A stretch of 56,664 bases of DNA from QQVM01 sp035341855 (GTDB taxonomy: Bacteria > Bacteroidota > Bacteroidia > AKYH767-A > 2013-40CM-41-45), in the NCBI GenBank assembly GCA_035341855.1, contig DAOQWA010000018.1, positions 1 through 56,664 on the forward strand. Direction: 5' to 3'. Both the position numbers and the translations under genes were made by a program. The notes beneath the pieces were generated by a model. It was not told where the DNA came from and made no database searches. It saw only the letters and a program-made list of their open reading frames with translations. The first letter of the stretch is position 1, and the number at the start of each line of letters is the position of its first letter. Shown piece after piece: positions 35,073-44,089 of the stretch.

Positions 35073-35474
35073 TCAACCAAAGAAAGTGTTGTATCCATTT
35101 TCTCACCATGATCATTGTCATATAAGTATCCGACATAAATCTGGCATTCTGATGAAGTACTTTAAAATCAATTCAAAAGTGTATATTTTGACTTTAAGTT
35201 CAATGGCAACAAGTTGAAATACAAGAAAATAGTTAAGTCACGGTATTGTCAGATTCCTATGCATCCCCGGAGATTTTATATTACAGGTATTAAGAATTTT
35301 GTTTGAGTGCAACTAATTCTCAATGCTTCGAATTTCCGGCATTTAAAATAAACTCCACAAAATTTTTGGGCTATTTTTTTGTGACGATCGGTATTAATTG
35401 AAGAATTACCAATAGCTAATGAAAAACACAAATCACAACATAGTGTGAAAGAAAATAAAGAATAAAAGACACGA
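35073..35474. other. 402-bp intergenic region, no gene seen
   Basis: The stretch between hemA and the antiporter gene is AT-rich and holds no convincing reading frame, terminator, repeat or consensus -7 box on either strand. The minus-strand frame at its left part is short, cysteine-rich and overlaps the antiporter 3' end, so I did not call it. The hemA promoter probably lies here. Confidence 0.5.
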
Positions 35475-36713
35475 TCATTCACTGGTCTTAATTCTATTAG
35501 CCAACTTCCCGATCGTCATCCCCTGCACCAAAATAGAAAAGCAAACGATCATATAAGTAATGGTCACCCACACTTCCTTATGAAACTCTGCAGGGATAGA
35601 TAATGCCAATGCGATAGAGATCCCACCTCTCAGTCCGCCCCATGTGAGTATTACAAGAGTTTTTCGAGTGATCTGTTCTCTTAACTTAATGAATAATGAA
35701 GGGATCCAGAGTGAAATAAATCGCGTAAGTACGCTGATGATAATCAGGATTGCTCCTGCCTCTAATATCGTGGTACTAACTTCAAGTATCATTACTTCAA
35801 GACCAATGAGGACGAAGAGAATGGCATTTAATATTTCGTCAATTAATTCCCAAAATTTGTCGATATACTCTTCAGTAATGCGGGACATCCCGAATTCTTT
35901 ACCATGATTTCCAATGATGATCCCTCCTACTACCATTGCCAAAGGTCCGGATACATGAATATAATGCGATAGCGTATATCCTCCCATTACAACTGCAAGT
36001 GTGATCAAAACTTCTACCTGATAGTTATCAATGCTTGCAATAAGTTTGTAACCTGCAAATCCAACTAAGATCCCGAGTATCACACCTCCAATTGCTTCCT
36101 GTCCAAACAAAGTTATAATACTAGTTACGTCTAAGTCGGCCTCTGGTTGTGATAATTTTAAGATGGTGATAAAAACAACGACGGCTACACCATCATTGAA
36201 CAAGGACTCTCCTGCAATTTTTGTTTCTAAAGATTTGGAGATGCCGGCACTCTTTAATATACTAAGCACCGCAATTGGATCCGTAGGTGATATCAATGCA
36301 CCGAATAACAAGGCGTGAATAAGATCGATCTCAACACCGAATAAACTCAAAATATAATAGGATGCGAACCCAACGACGAATGTACTGATGAGAACACTTA
36401 CAGTAGAGAACAAGATGATACTAAGCTTTTCAGTCCGAAGATCTTCGTACTTAATATGTATGGCTCCTGCAAAAAGCATGAAACTTAACATGCTCTCTAA
36501 AAGTAATTCACTAAAATTCAAATTTTCCAGCCGTACTTCCACCATGTTGGTGAGAGAAGGAAAGAAAAAACCAAGTATCAAGATCAGAAACGAGAATATC
36601 AATGAAACCATCATCAATCCAATGGCTGTAGGTAGTTTCAAGATTCTGAAATTAATATATGCAAAGCCTGCTGACAGGACGATGAGAATTGAGAAGAGAT
36701 GAAAGAGATTCAT
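35475..36713 (-). CDS. Sodium/proton antiporter, CPA1 (NhaP-like) family
   Basis: This 412-residue integral membrane protein has about 12 helices. The CPA1 signatures are present: ALISPTDPIAVLSILKSAG, GESLFNDGVAVVVFI with the paired N-D ion site, and WGGLRGGISIALALS. It exchanges cations (Na+ or K+) for protons to control pH and salt. There is no large cytoplasmic C-terminal regulatory domain. It is probably transcribed from its own -7 box. Confidence 0.92.
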   Translation of the reverse strand: MNLFHLFSILIVLSAGFAYINFRILKLPTAIGLMMVSLIFSFLILILGFFFPSLTNMVEVRLENLNFSELLLESMLSFMLFAGAIHIKYEDLRTEKLSIILFSTVSVLISTFVVGFASYYILSLFGVEIDLIHALLFGALISPTDPIAVLSILKSAGISKSLETKIAGESLFNDGVAVVVFITILKLSQPEADLDVTSIITLFGQEAIGGVILGILVGFAGYKLIASIDNYQVEVLITLAVVMGGYTLSHYIHVSGPLAMVVGGIIIGNHGKEFGMSRITEEYIDKFWELIDEILNAILFVLIGLEVMILEVSTTILEAGAILIIISVLTRFISLWIPSLFIKLREQITRKTLVILTWGGLRGGISIALALSIPAEFHKEVWVTITYMIVCFSILVQGMTIGKLANRIKTSE

Positions 36714-36733
36714 GCTAAAGATTTATTTCAGCT

Positions 36734-36741
36734 CAAACATA
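36734..36741 (-). promoter_or_regulatory. -7 promoter box for the antiporter gene
   Basis: On the minus strand TATGTTTG matches TAnnTTTG, 20 bp before the antiporter ATG. The -33 region is only T-rich. This suggests the antiporter is separate from the racemase operon upstream. Confidence 0.4.
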
Positions 36742-36861
36742 TCGAATTAGAAGAAAATAAATCAGGGTATGAAAACAGTTTTTAAACCTTACATTGTTAC
36801 TATGAAAACCTGACCGGAGATAACATGCTTGCAAATTAATATTCTGCCCGAATAGTCCAGA

Positions 36862-37932
36862 CTAGCTTACAACCTTCTCAATGTAGTTTGAATTCATGAG
36901 TCCCAAAACACCCATGTATCGAACTTTAAAGGAGATTAAGTCGCCTGTCTTGAAACTTTTTTTATTATCGCCAAGATCCATAACCAACATGTCGGAGCTG
37001 GCTTCGATGATTTTCACTGTTTCATCTTCCGGACTTAAAAAATCGGGATTGATATCTAACAAACCAATATCGATGATAGCCCTGTATGATGTTTTTCCAA
37101 AATCCTCCGGATCGAACTCAGGAATGTGGCCGGCGACATTTGCAATTTGTTCTCCGGATGGAACAACCGGCTTTTCATACAGCTCGATGATCTCAGTATA
37201 CAATTTAAATACATCAGGCTGCATCGCTTTAAATATTTCACCGGAGAAAAGATCATTAGCAAAAAACAATGCTTCACCAATCCTAAAATGATTTATTCCG
37301 GGAGGGATTTGTTTATTTAGTAACAGCGACAAAGTAACACTTGTACCTCCACTTATCCAGGGGATTTTAACATTGAATTTTGTTTCAATAAGTTGTTTGT
37401 ACAAACTTAGCTGTATCAACTTGTCTTGATTTGGCATAATACCATTGAGACAATTCAAATTTGTTCCGATTCCAATTATTTCTATGTTCGGAAGTACAAA
37501 GATGCTTTCGTAAAAATCCATGAGCTGGTCTCCCATTACACCTTCCCTGAGATCTCCCATTTCGATCATTATGATGATCTTATGAACCTTATCTTGCCGA
37601 ACAGATTCGTCACTCAAAAGCTTTATTGTATAATAATCTGTATTGAAACTTACATCAGCATATTTGATGATGTTTGGAATACTCCTCTTAGCAGGTGGTT
37701 TAATATATACCGTTTGAATATCCGGAGACATCGACTTAATAGTTCGTATATTACTTATGCGGGTGTCATGCAGCTCTTTTATGCCAAGATCGACAAGCTC
37801 CTTTAAAAACAATTTGTTGCCGCATAATAATTTACTGACTACACCCCAGGATATATTATTCTTTTCAAAGAGATCATTTAAGTACCGGTAATTATGCCGA
37901 AGCTTTTCTCTATATAATTTTAAAAATGCCAT
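36862..37932 (-). CDS. Ornithine/alanine racemase-like PLP enzyme (fold type III)
   Basis: This 356-residue protein resembles the Orr/YhfX group of PLP racemases rather than classical alanine racemase. The PLP lysine is K34 in WGVVSKLLCGN. Later motifs are IIMIEMGDLREGVM, WISGGTSVTLSLL, GINHFRIGEALFFANDLF and ELYEKPVVPSGE, all in the order expected for that group. Known relatives interconvert D- and L-ornithine or other amino acids; the substrate here is unknown. It is the last gene of a five-gene run, 4 bp after the alr-like gene. Confidence 0.82.
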   Translation of the reverse strand: MAFLKLYREKLRHNYRYLNDLFEKNNISWGVVSKLLCGNKLFLKELVDLGIKELHDTRISNIRTIKSMSPDIQTVYIKPPAKRSIPNIIKYADVSFNTDYYTIKLLSDESVRQDKVHKIIIMIEMGDLREGVMGDQLMDFYESIFVLPNIEIIGIGTNLNCLNGIMPNQDKLIQLSLYKQLIETKFNVKIPWISGGTSVTLSLLLNKQIPPGINHFRIGEALFFANDLFSGEIFKAMQPDVFKLYTEIIELYEKPVVPSGEQIANVAGHIPEFDPEDFGKTSYRAIIDIGLLDINPDFLSPEDETVKIIEASSDMLVMDLGDNKKSFKTGDLISFKVRYMGVLGLMNSNYIEKVVS

Positions 37933-37936
37933 TTTT

Positions 37937-39088
37937 TTACTTTTTTACACTGCGACGTATGTTCATTGGTAATCTGGTGAGCATTTCGTAGTTTAACTGA
38001 TGACTTTGCTCACTGAATGAACTTACCGAAATTGCATTTCCATTTTGAGACCCTATCAATACAACTTCATCTCCGGGCCTTACTTTACCTGCAAGACTTA
38101 TATCAACACTCAGGCTATTCATATTAATCGTACCAACAACCGGACACACTTTATCATTAATTATCACAGAACCTGTATTACTAAGATTTCTGCTATATCC
38201 ATGGGCATAACCGATAGGAACAATTGCTAATTTCATGTTCTTGTATGCCAGAAATGCCGTTCCGTAACCAATGAAACTACCTTTGTTGACTTCTTTCACA
38301 GCCATCACTTTGCTGGTCCACCGAATGATCCTCTTCAATAAATCAGGTGTACTACTCGACTCTTCGCAAAATCGAATATGCGTTTCTTTATTAGGCCAAT
38401 ATCCATATTGCAAAATTCCTACCCGAACCATGTTACCGTGAGTTTCAGGATAATTTATCAGAGCTGCTGAACATGCAGAATGATGATATTTCGGAATAAG
38501 TTTATTTGCTTTGAATGCTTTCAGGGAAAGATTGAAGTTATCAATTTGTTTTGATATTCTAAAATGATTTGCTCTGCTTTCTGCCCCTGCATAATGTGTA
38601 AACAATCCTTGAAAGAAGATATGCCCGCTATGTGATCGCATCCACTTACAGAGTGCAGGAATCTCCAAATGTGAAAATCCGGTCCTTCGCATCCCGGTTT
38701 CAACTTCCAGATGAACTTTTGCTTTCTTCTTTAATCTCATAGCACTCATTAATGCCATCTCCAGACGTTTCTGATCAAAGACTGCAAATTCAATATCATT
38801 TTCTACAGCCCATTCTACAGCATCCTCTTCCATGGCACCCATGATAAAGATATCCGGGATTTTGTTCAGATTTTGTTTGAGCTGATAGGCTTCCTCAGCT
38901 GAATGTACACCAAAATAATCAACACCTGATTGGATAGCCATCTCAACAAATACTGAAATTCCGTGCCCGTATGCATTTCCTTTTACGACGCTACAAATCC
39001 GAACATCTTCTTTCAAAAGCTTTTTAACAAAGCGCAGATTATGCCGGTATGCTGAGGCACTCAATTCTATTTCTGAAGTTTCAAACAT
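37937..39088 (-). CDS. Alanine racemase-like PLP enzyme
   Basis: This 383-residue fold-type III enzyme has an N-terminal barrel and C-terminal beta domain. The PLP lysine is K36 in CSVVKGNAYGHG, and VETGMRRTGFSHLE and MVRVGILQYGYWPN follow. The second catalytic base is likely the tyrosine in FIGYGTAF. Differences from housekeeping Alr are visible: PIGYAHGYSR where GYADG is usual, and GTINMNSLSVDIS where GRxxMDxxxxD is usual. Since this phylum often carries a MurF-Alr fusion elsewhere, this may be a specialised racemase. Its neighbours are 5 bp or less away on both sides. Confidence 0.88.
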   Translation of the reverse strand: MFETSEIELSASAYRHNLRFVKKLLKEDVRICSVVKGNAYGHGISVFVEMAIQSGVDYFGVHSAEEAYQLKQNLNKIPDIFIMGAMEEDAVEWAVENDIEFAVFDQKRLEMALMSAMRLKKKAKVHLEVETGMRRTGFSHLEIPALCKWMRSHSGHIFFQGLFTHYAGAESRANHFRISKQIDNFNLSLKAFKANKLIPKYHHSACSAALINYPETHGNMVRVGILQYGYWPNKETHIRFCEESSSTPDLLKRIIRWTSKVMAVKEVNKGSFIGYGTAFLAYKNMKLAIVPIGYAHGYSRNLSNTGSVIINDKVCPVVGTINMNSLSVDISLAGKVRPGDEVVLIGSQNGNAISVSSFSEQSHQLNYEMLTRLPMNIRRSVKK

Positions 39089-39093
39089 AGGTC

Positions 39094-40242
39094 CTAATTG
39101 TTTAATAATACTTCGTGCATAATACCAATGAATATTTTCACACCTGTTTCAATCAACTCATCCGGAAAATCATAATCCGGATTATGTAAGGCAGGCATAT
39201 TTTCTCCGGCTCCGAGTCCAAACATACAGCCCTTGAACCTTGAAGTGAATAAACCAAAATCCTCTCCCCACTTGAAAGGAAATTGCCTTTCGTCCAATGA
39301 TAAATCAAGCTTCTTGGCAGCTTTGCGAACTTTTTCAGCAGCTAAGCTATTATTGATGTTAGCATGAAAGGTTTGAGTGAAATCAAACTTAACGCTCAAT
39401 TTATGCTTTTTGGAAATTTGTTCCGATAGTTTTATAATATCTTCTTCAAGCTTTCTCAAGTATTCATCATTCCAACACCGTATTGTAAGATGAACAGTTG
39501 CCACGCCTGCCGATATTCCATAATCTTTGGTACCCAGGTCCATATACACAGGGGTAATTACACGCATGTCCTCCTTGTCAGGATAATTATTAGCCAGAGC
39601 CATGCTGCCTTGAATAATTTCAGCGACAGCTAAAGCAGGATTAAGTCCATGTTCCGGTTCTGCTGCATGTGACGTTTTTCCTGTAAGATGAATAATAATA
39701 CTATTAACTGCAGCCGTAAATGTATTATCCTTCACAACCACTTTACTCATTGGATAGCCGGGTAAATTATGAAGTGCAAAAATAAAGTCCGGCTCTACAC
39801 CTTTAAACTTTTCATCTTCCAACATGGCTTTTGCCCCTTCACCATTTTCTTCAGCAGGCTGAAAAATCAGGCGAACTTTACCCTTGCTATTCTTATTGAC
39901 AGACAAGTATTTTGCCAATCCACACAAGATCGTACTGTGTCCATCATGTCCACACTTATGTGAAACTCCATTTATTGCTGACTTATAATCAAATGTATTT
40001 ATTTCTTCTATCGGTAATGCGTCTAACTCAGCGCGGAATATAATCTCCGGACCTTCTACTCCTGAGTCCCATGTAGCAACAATTCCATAACCGCCTATGT
40101 CGGTAATAATCTCATCAGGAGAACAGTTTTTCAAAAATCCCAGGACTTTCCTTGCCGTCTCTTTTTCTCCTCCTGAAATTTCAGGGAAAGCATGTATTTC
40201 TCTCCTGAACCTTTTTAGTAAATCATAATCAATTCCACTCAT
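39094..40242 (-). CDS. M20-family amidohydrolase (M20D-like deacylase)
   Basis: This 382-residue metal-dependent amidohydrolase has the expected di-metal ligand motifs: KCGHDGHSTIL (about 93-103), QPAEENGEGAKAM, ALHNLPG and a final HNPDYDFPDELI. The M20D group removes acyl or aryl groups from amino acids (N-acetyl amino acids, hippurate, indole-acetyl conjugates). There is no signal peptide, so it acts in the cytoplasm. Its tight place between a GNAT acetyltransferase and two racemases suggests an N-acyl-amino-acid substrate; this is inference. Confidence 0.88.
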   Translation of the reverse strand: MSGIDYDLLKRFRREIHAFPEISGGEKETARKVLGFLKNCSPDEIITDIGGYGIVATWDSGVEGPEIIFRAELDALPIEEINTFDYKSAINGVSHKCGHDGHSTILCGLAKYLSVNKNSKGKVRLIFQPAEENGEGAKAMLEDEKFKGVEPDFIFALHNLPGYPMSKVVVKDNTFTAAVNSIIIHLTGKTSHAAEPEHGLNPALAVAEIIQGSMALANNYPDKEDMRVITPVYMDLGTKDYGISAGVATVHLTIRCWNDEYLRKLEEDIIKLSEQISKKHKLSVKFDFTQTFHANINNSLAAEKVRKAAKKLDLSLDERQFPFKWGEDFGLFTSRFKGCMFGLGAGENMPALHNPDYDFPDELIETGVKIFIGIMHEVLLNN

Positions 40243-40247
40243 AAAAA

Positions 40248-40688
40248 TTAATTAGAAGGTTGATACCGCATTTCCAAGTATTTATTTGTGAAGCCTAGGC
40301 GTTCATAAAGTTTTTTTGCCGGGTTATCCGGCTCAACATGTAGGGCTACTCCGCCCCTGGTATTTGCCATAGCTTGCTGCATAAGTTTCTTGCCTACCCC
40401 TTTCCCCCTTTGATCGGAACGAACGGCGATGTAGACAAGGATGTTCGAAGGAATATACCCATCCATTCCGGTCTTATTTATGACGACAGCTCCTACAATT
40501 TCATTGTCTTCCACCCCTATAAGTAAAAAACCTCCTCGACCGGGATCCATAGCGTAATTAATGGCCTTTAAAATATATTCCAGCTTGTCTCCGAACTGAT
40601 CAAGATTATTAAAAAGAAATTCAGCAATACTCTCATTGCTGTACGTTTTATTTTCTCCACTATCCTGATTGATTAGTATAGTTTTCAT
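40248..40688 (-). CDS. GNAT-family N-acetyltransferase
   Basis: This 146-residue GNAT-fold protein has the acetyl-CoA pyrophosphate loop RSDQRGKGVGKKLMQQAM (Q/R-x-x-G-x-G/A). A preceding strand is YIAVRS, and a later segment ALHVEPDNPAKKLYERLGF is typical of the family. The acceptor is unknown. It starts 29 bp inside the 3' end of the symporter gene and ends 6 bp before the amidohydrolase gene, so translation is probably coupled and the substrate is likely shared with these neighbours. Confidence 0.88.
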   Translation of the reverse strand: MKTILINQDSGENKTYSNESIAEFLFNNLDQFGDKLEYILKAINYAMDPGRGGFLLIGVEDNEIVGAVVINKTGMDGYIPSNILVYIAVRSDQRGKGVGKKLMQQAMANTRGGVALHVEPDNPAKKLYERLGFTNKYLEMRYQPSN

Positions 40689-42129
40689 GTTGTAATTTTT
40701 TTCGTGTATAATTTAAAGTAGTAAAGGCAATAAAAACCAATAGGGAAATGCTAATTCCAAAAATATTAGCATCCAAACCATAAGGAAGATCTGCATTGAA
40801 GACAGTCAGTATTATTGTCGTACTCCCACCTGACAACATGCTTGCAATTGCAGCTTTCCAATTCTTCTGACCAAAGAATACAGCTGCAATCAATGGCACC
40901 AATAATCCGGAGACCATGAATGCATATGAATAAAGCATCAATTCCAGTACATTCTCCATGCTTGCAGCTAATACAATTGCAACAATACCTATTGCAAGGG
41001 TTAAAATCTGAGCAAACAACAAAACTTTAGGGTGATTTTTTAGCTGCGGGAACAGCTTTTCAATTATGTCCGTGAGCAAATTTCCTGATGCTGCCATCAG
41101 GCAACTATCCGCTGTAGAAAGAATAGCAGAAAAATATGCTGACATCATAATGCCCATCAATCCAACCGGAAGAATTTGACGCAACAACAAGGGTAAGCCA
41201 AGTTCAGGATCCATACCTTCTGATGTCGCAAAACCCAAATGCGAAAACATTCCCTGCTCGGCAGCAACTCTGCTGAAGAGTCCGAGTAATACACCCATGA
41301 AAGCCATTATAGGCCATTCAAATAAGCCGGCAATAAACCAGGCCTTTTTTGCTTCTGACTCACTTCGACTGGCATAAATTCTTTGATATAAAGTCATACC
41401 AACAAACCAAATAGGAATAATTGTAATAGACCAATTAACTAATTGTTGCCAACCGATAGAACTTAAAGAAAGTAATTCAGGTTCTAATATTTTATGTATG
41501 CTTTCCCATCCTCCAATGGCATGATATGAAATAGGAATTCCAACCAGAATCAATCCTAACATGAGCACAATCCACTGAACCGTGTCGGTATAAATCACTG
41601 CAGTCATTCCGCCCATCACGGTGTAAATTATGGTTACCAGTCCCATCACTAGTAAAGCCGTTTGAATGTCCAGACCGACAAATGAAGCAGCTGCCAATTT
41701 TGCGCCTGCTAAAATTTGAGAACTTGTAAATCCCAAATAACCAATTGCAGAAATTATTCCCGCTACCAAAGCAACTTTCGGGTTGTAGTAATGATTGAAC
41801 AACTGTGGAAATGTTGTCAACTTCTTTTCATGACCAAGCTTGTACACTTTAGGTATTAGTAAGACAGCACTAAGCCATGCACCTATCAAACCGGTGAATA
41901 ACATCCAGCTGCCGGAGATCCCCATAATAAAACCGAGTCCGCCCAAACCAATTGAAAATCCTCCGCCGACATCTGTAGCAACAACAGAAAGGCCAATGTG
42001 CCATTTGGACATATTCCTGCTACTTACAAAAAAGTCATCCGTGCTTTTATTCTTCTTCAAAAAATAAAAGCCAACTCCAAGTAGACCGGCCATATATGCT
42101 ATAAATATTCCGAGATCTATCGGATGCAT
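40660..42129 (-). CDS. Sodium:solute symporter (SSS family)
   Basis: This 489-residue membrane protein has about 13 helices and begins with LGIFIAYMAGLLGVGFYFLKK. Sodium/solute family segments include DDFFVSSRNMSKWHIGLSVVATDVGGG, split here as DDFFVSSRNMSKW and IGLSVVATDVGGG, and MMSAYFSAILSTADSCLMAASG. The latter is a strong SSS signature. It uses the sodium gradient to import a solute such as an amino acid, sugar acid or vitamin; the sequence alone does not decide which. It is the first gene of the five-gene racemase operon. Confidence 0.92.
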   Translation of the reverse strand: MHPIDLGIFIAYMAGLLGVGFYFLKKNKSTDDFFVSSRNMSKWHIGLSVVATDVGGGFSIGLGGLGFIMGISGSWMLFTGLIGAWLSAVLLIPKVYKLGHEKKLTTFPQLFNHYYNPKVALVAGIISAIGYLGFTSSQILAGAKLAAASFVGLDIQTALLVMGLVTIIYTVMGGMTAVIYTDTVQWIVLMLGLILVGIPISYHAIGGWESIHKILEPELLSLSSIGWQQLVNWSITIIPIWFVGMTLYQRIYASRSESEAKKAWFIAGLFEWPIMAFMGVLLGLFSRVAAEQGMFSHLGFATSEGMDPELGLPLLLRQILPVGLMGIMMSAYFSAILSTADSCLMAASGNLLTDIIEKLFPQLKNHPKVLLFAQILTLAIGIVAIVLAASMENVLELMLYSYAFMVSGLLVPLIAAVFFGQKNWKAAIASMLSGGSTTIILTVFNADLPYGLDANIFGISISLLVFIAFTTLNYTRKKLQHENYTNQSG

Positions 42130-42252
42130 AAAATAATGTTTAAGACATTCGGGAACGGTGACAAAACTTCAATAAAGCAGTCGAAAATAAAACTAAAGCA
42201 TGTTGATGTTCCCATCATTGTCGATCTCAAAATTGCTGTTATACCAATGAAA

Positions 42253-42282
42253 AAAGCATGCAGAACATGAAAGCATGCAGAA
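42253..42282. repeat. 13-bp direct repeat, possible operator
   Basis: AAAGCATGCAGAA occurs at 42253-42265 and again at 42270-42282, a 17-bp period. Each copy contains the palindrome GCATGC. The pair lies about 125 bp upstream of the symporter gene and downstream of a possible -7 box at 42340-42347, so it would fall in the leader or act as a regulator site. Confidence 0.45.
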
Positions 42283-42339
42283 ATATATTTATTCGAACCT
42301 TAGAAAAGGCGTATTATTTTCACAAAAGCGAATGAAATG

Positions 42340-42347
42340 CAAAGATA
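42340..42347 (-). promoter_or_regulatory. Possible -7 box for the symporter-racemase operon
   Basis: On the minus strand TATCTTTG matches the consensus exactly, but no -33 TTTG is at the right distance and the box is about 210 bp from the symporter ATG. If real, the leader would contain the 13-bp direct repeats. Confidence 0.3.
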
Positions 42348-42409
42348 CAAAAAACTGATTATTAATCCTAAAAAGCTATACAGACTAATCAACAAAACAT
42401 TTTTCTGTT

Positions 42410-42904
42410 TTAATTATTTATCATTCCCTGAAGTTCAGGATTTTTATTTCTCAAATCAACGCCATGTTCATATACTGATTTTAGATTGAGAAGAAAAAAA
42501 GACCAGCCACTTTCACAACCTAGACGAATTCCACGTTTTGATCTATCATCAGTTGGAATATTACTCTGCCTTAATTCGACGATAACCAAATCATTCTTTT
42601 GAATTAATTTTACTTCAACCAAACAATCACCGGCAAAGCTAAACCGAATTAAATCTTTCGCGTTTGCATGAATTATTTTTCCCCTTTCTATTTCAGAGTA
42701 CAGATACCAACTCCATTCATAAGCACAACCCGACGTAAACAATTCACTAGTCTTCAGCTCAGACCCTTCACTTGAAAAAAATTTGGCTTTTGACAAGAAC
42801 CATTTTTCAATCTCGTCGGTACATGTCCATGCTTTATATAATTTATGGATGTCAGACTTTATTGCAATCCTTCGTGTAAAACAGGTCCAATCAAAATTTT
42901 CCAT
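42410..42904 (-). CDS. SRPBCC (AHSA1-like) domain protein
   Basis: This 164-residue protein has the START-like helix-grip fold of the AHSA1 group: RRIAIKSDIHKLYKAWT, then TDEIEKWFLSKAKF, and a C-terminal helix starting GWSFFLLNLKSVYEHG. Such proteins bind small hydrophobic ligands, and many are of unknown role; a link to Hsp90 is only by name. It follows pirin by 65 bp on the same strand, but the pair is not tightly coupled. Confidence 0.85.
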   Translation of the reverse strand: MENFDWTCFTRRIAIKSDIHKLYKAWTCTDEIEKWFLSKAKFFSSEGSELKTSELFTSGCAYEWSWYLYSEIERGKIIHANAKDLIRFSFAGDCLVEVKLIQKNDLVIVELRQSNIPTDDRSKRGIRLGCESGWSFFLLNLKSVYEHGVDLRNKNPELQGMINN

Positions 42905-42969
42905 ATATTTTTCTAAAAAATACCATCAGCTTGCTATGACTTCGCTGATCTGCAGGTCTAAAATAAAAT

Positions 42970-43935
42970 CTATTTCGCATTAACAAGATTTGGATCACCC
43001 ATTTTACCGGACTGATAATCTCTCAAACATCTGTTAATTTCTTCTTCGGTATTCATAACGAACGGGCCGTATGAAAACACAGGCTCATTCAATGGCTTCC
43101 CGCCAAGAACTAAAAGTTCAGTCCCATCTTTGCTGTATAAATTCAAAACACTATCTCCTCTTTGATACAAAGCAACCTGTCCCTTGTTCACTTGTTTCCT
43201 TCCTTCTGTTTCAACACTTCCATTGATGATATAAACAAATGCATTATGAGTTGGATCTGTGGGGATATCCAGGCGACAATCCGATTTCATTTTAATATGA
43301 TAATAGAAGGCAGGAGACAATAACTCTATCTTTGATCTTGCACCAAACAATTCGCCCAATATTATTTTAGCAGAATAGTTCTTCTGATCCAGACTTCCGA
43401 CATTATCCTGCTTGTGCACAAAAGTTGCAGGTGCTGTAAACTTATACTTCGAAGGCATATTCAACCAAATCTGAAATCCATGGTAGATACCACCGTCTTC
43501 ATACAGAGCTTTTCCGGTCTCTTCCATATGGATAGCTCCCTTTCCCGAACTGAACATCATAAAGTCACCCTTCCCGATCTGAAAGTCATAGTTTAGACTA
43601 TCCTTGTGATGCCCGCTACCTGAAAGGAAGTATGTCGTAGGAATTATTCCCGCATGAGGATGCGCATCAACTCGCAACGGCTGACTTTTAGGACTTAGCT
43701 CAACCGGTCCAAATTCATCAAACAAAACATACGGAGAAACATGATCGAGATGATCACCGGCAAAAGCTCTAAGAATAGGAAGTGTTCCTACTTTCGTTTT
43801 GTCAGTGTTGAGGATCTTGAATATTTTTCTTCCCTTATTAGACCCTAACAATCCTGAATCTGCTCTTAAGATGCGTGGAAGTGCCAGTGACACTCCCAAC
43901 ATCGCAGAACCATAAATAAATTTTCTCCTTTTCAT
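42970..43935 (-). CDS. Pirin family protein with Tat-like signal
   Basis: This 321-residue bicupin begins with MKRRKFIYGSAMLGVSLAL, a twin-arginine-like export signal (RRKF), and may therefore be exported, unlike most pirins. The cupin metal ligands fit VDAHPHAGIIPTTYFLSG and GAIHMEETGKALYE. Some pirins have quercetinase activity. The family motif VSPYVLFDEFGPVELSP is present. The predicted Tat signal is read by eye and could also be an ordinary signal peptide. Confidence 0.88.
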   Translation of the reverse strand: MKRRKFIYGSAMLGVSLALPRILRADSGLLGSNKGRKIFKILNTDKTKVGTLPILRAFAGDHLDHVSPYVLFDEFGPVELSPKSQPLRVDAHPHAGIIPTTYFLSGSGHHKDSLNYDFQIGKGDFMMFSSGKGAIHMEETGKALYEDGGIYHGFQIWLNMPSKYKFTAPATFVHKQDNVGSLDQKNYSAKIILGELFGARSKIELLSPAFYYHIKMKSDCRLDIPTDPTHNAFVYIINGSVETEGRKQVNKGQVALYQRGDSVLNLYSKDGTELLVLGGKPLNEPVFSYGPFVMNTEEEINRCLRDYQSGKMGDPNLVNAK

Positions 43936-44089
43936 GAAGTAAATTTACGAAAAAGTTCAGGTTTACGAAATCCTCAGTATTGCAAATGTGAAGATCATTC
44001 AAACAGACATTCACATCAAATTAAATCTATAAGCAATAAATTAGAGCCAATTAAAAAGGCATATTAAAGGCATTCAAAGCATTTTAAAA

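Noticed and set aside
35276..35482. 68-residue minus-strand frame between hemA and the antiporter
   Set aside because: It overlaps the antiporter 3' end, is cysteine-rich with no family likeness, and lacks a promoter box.
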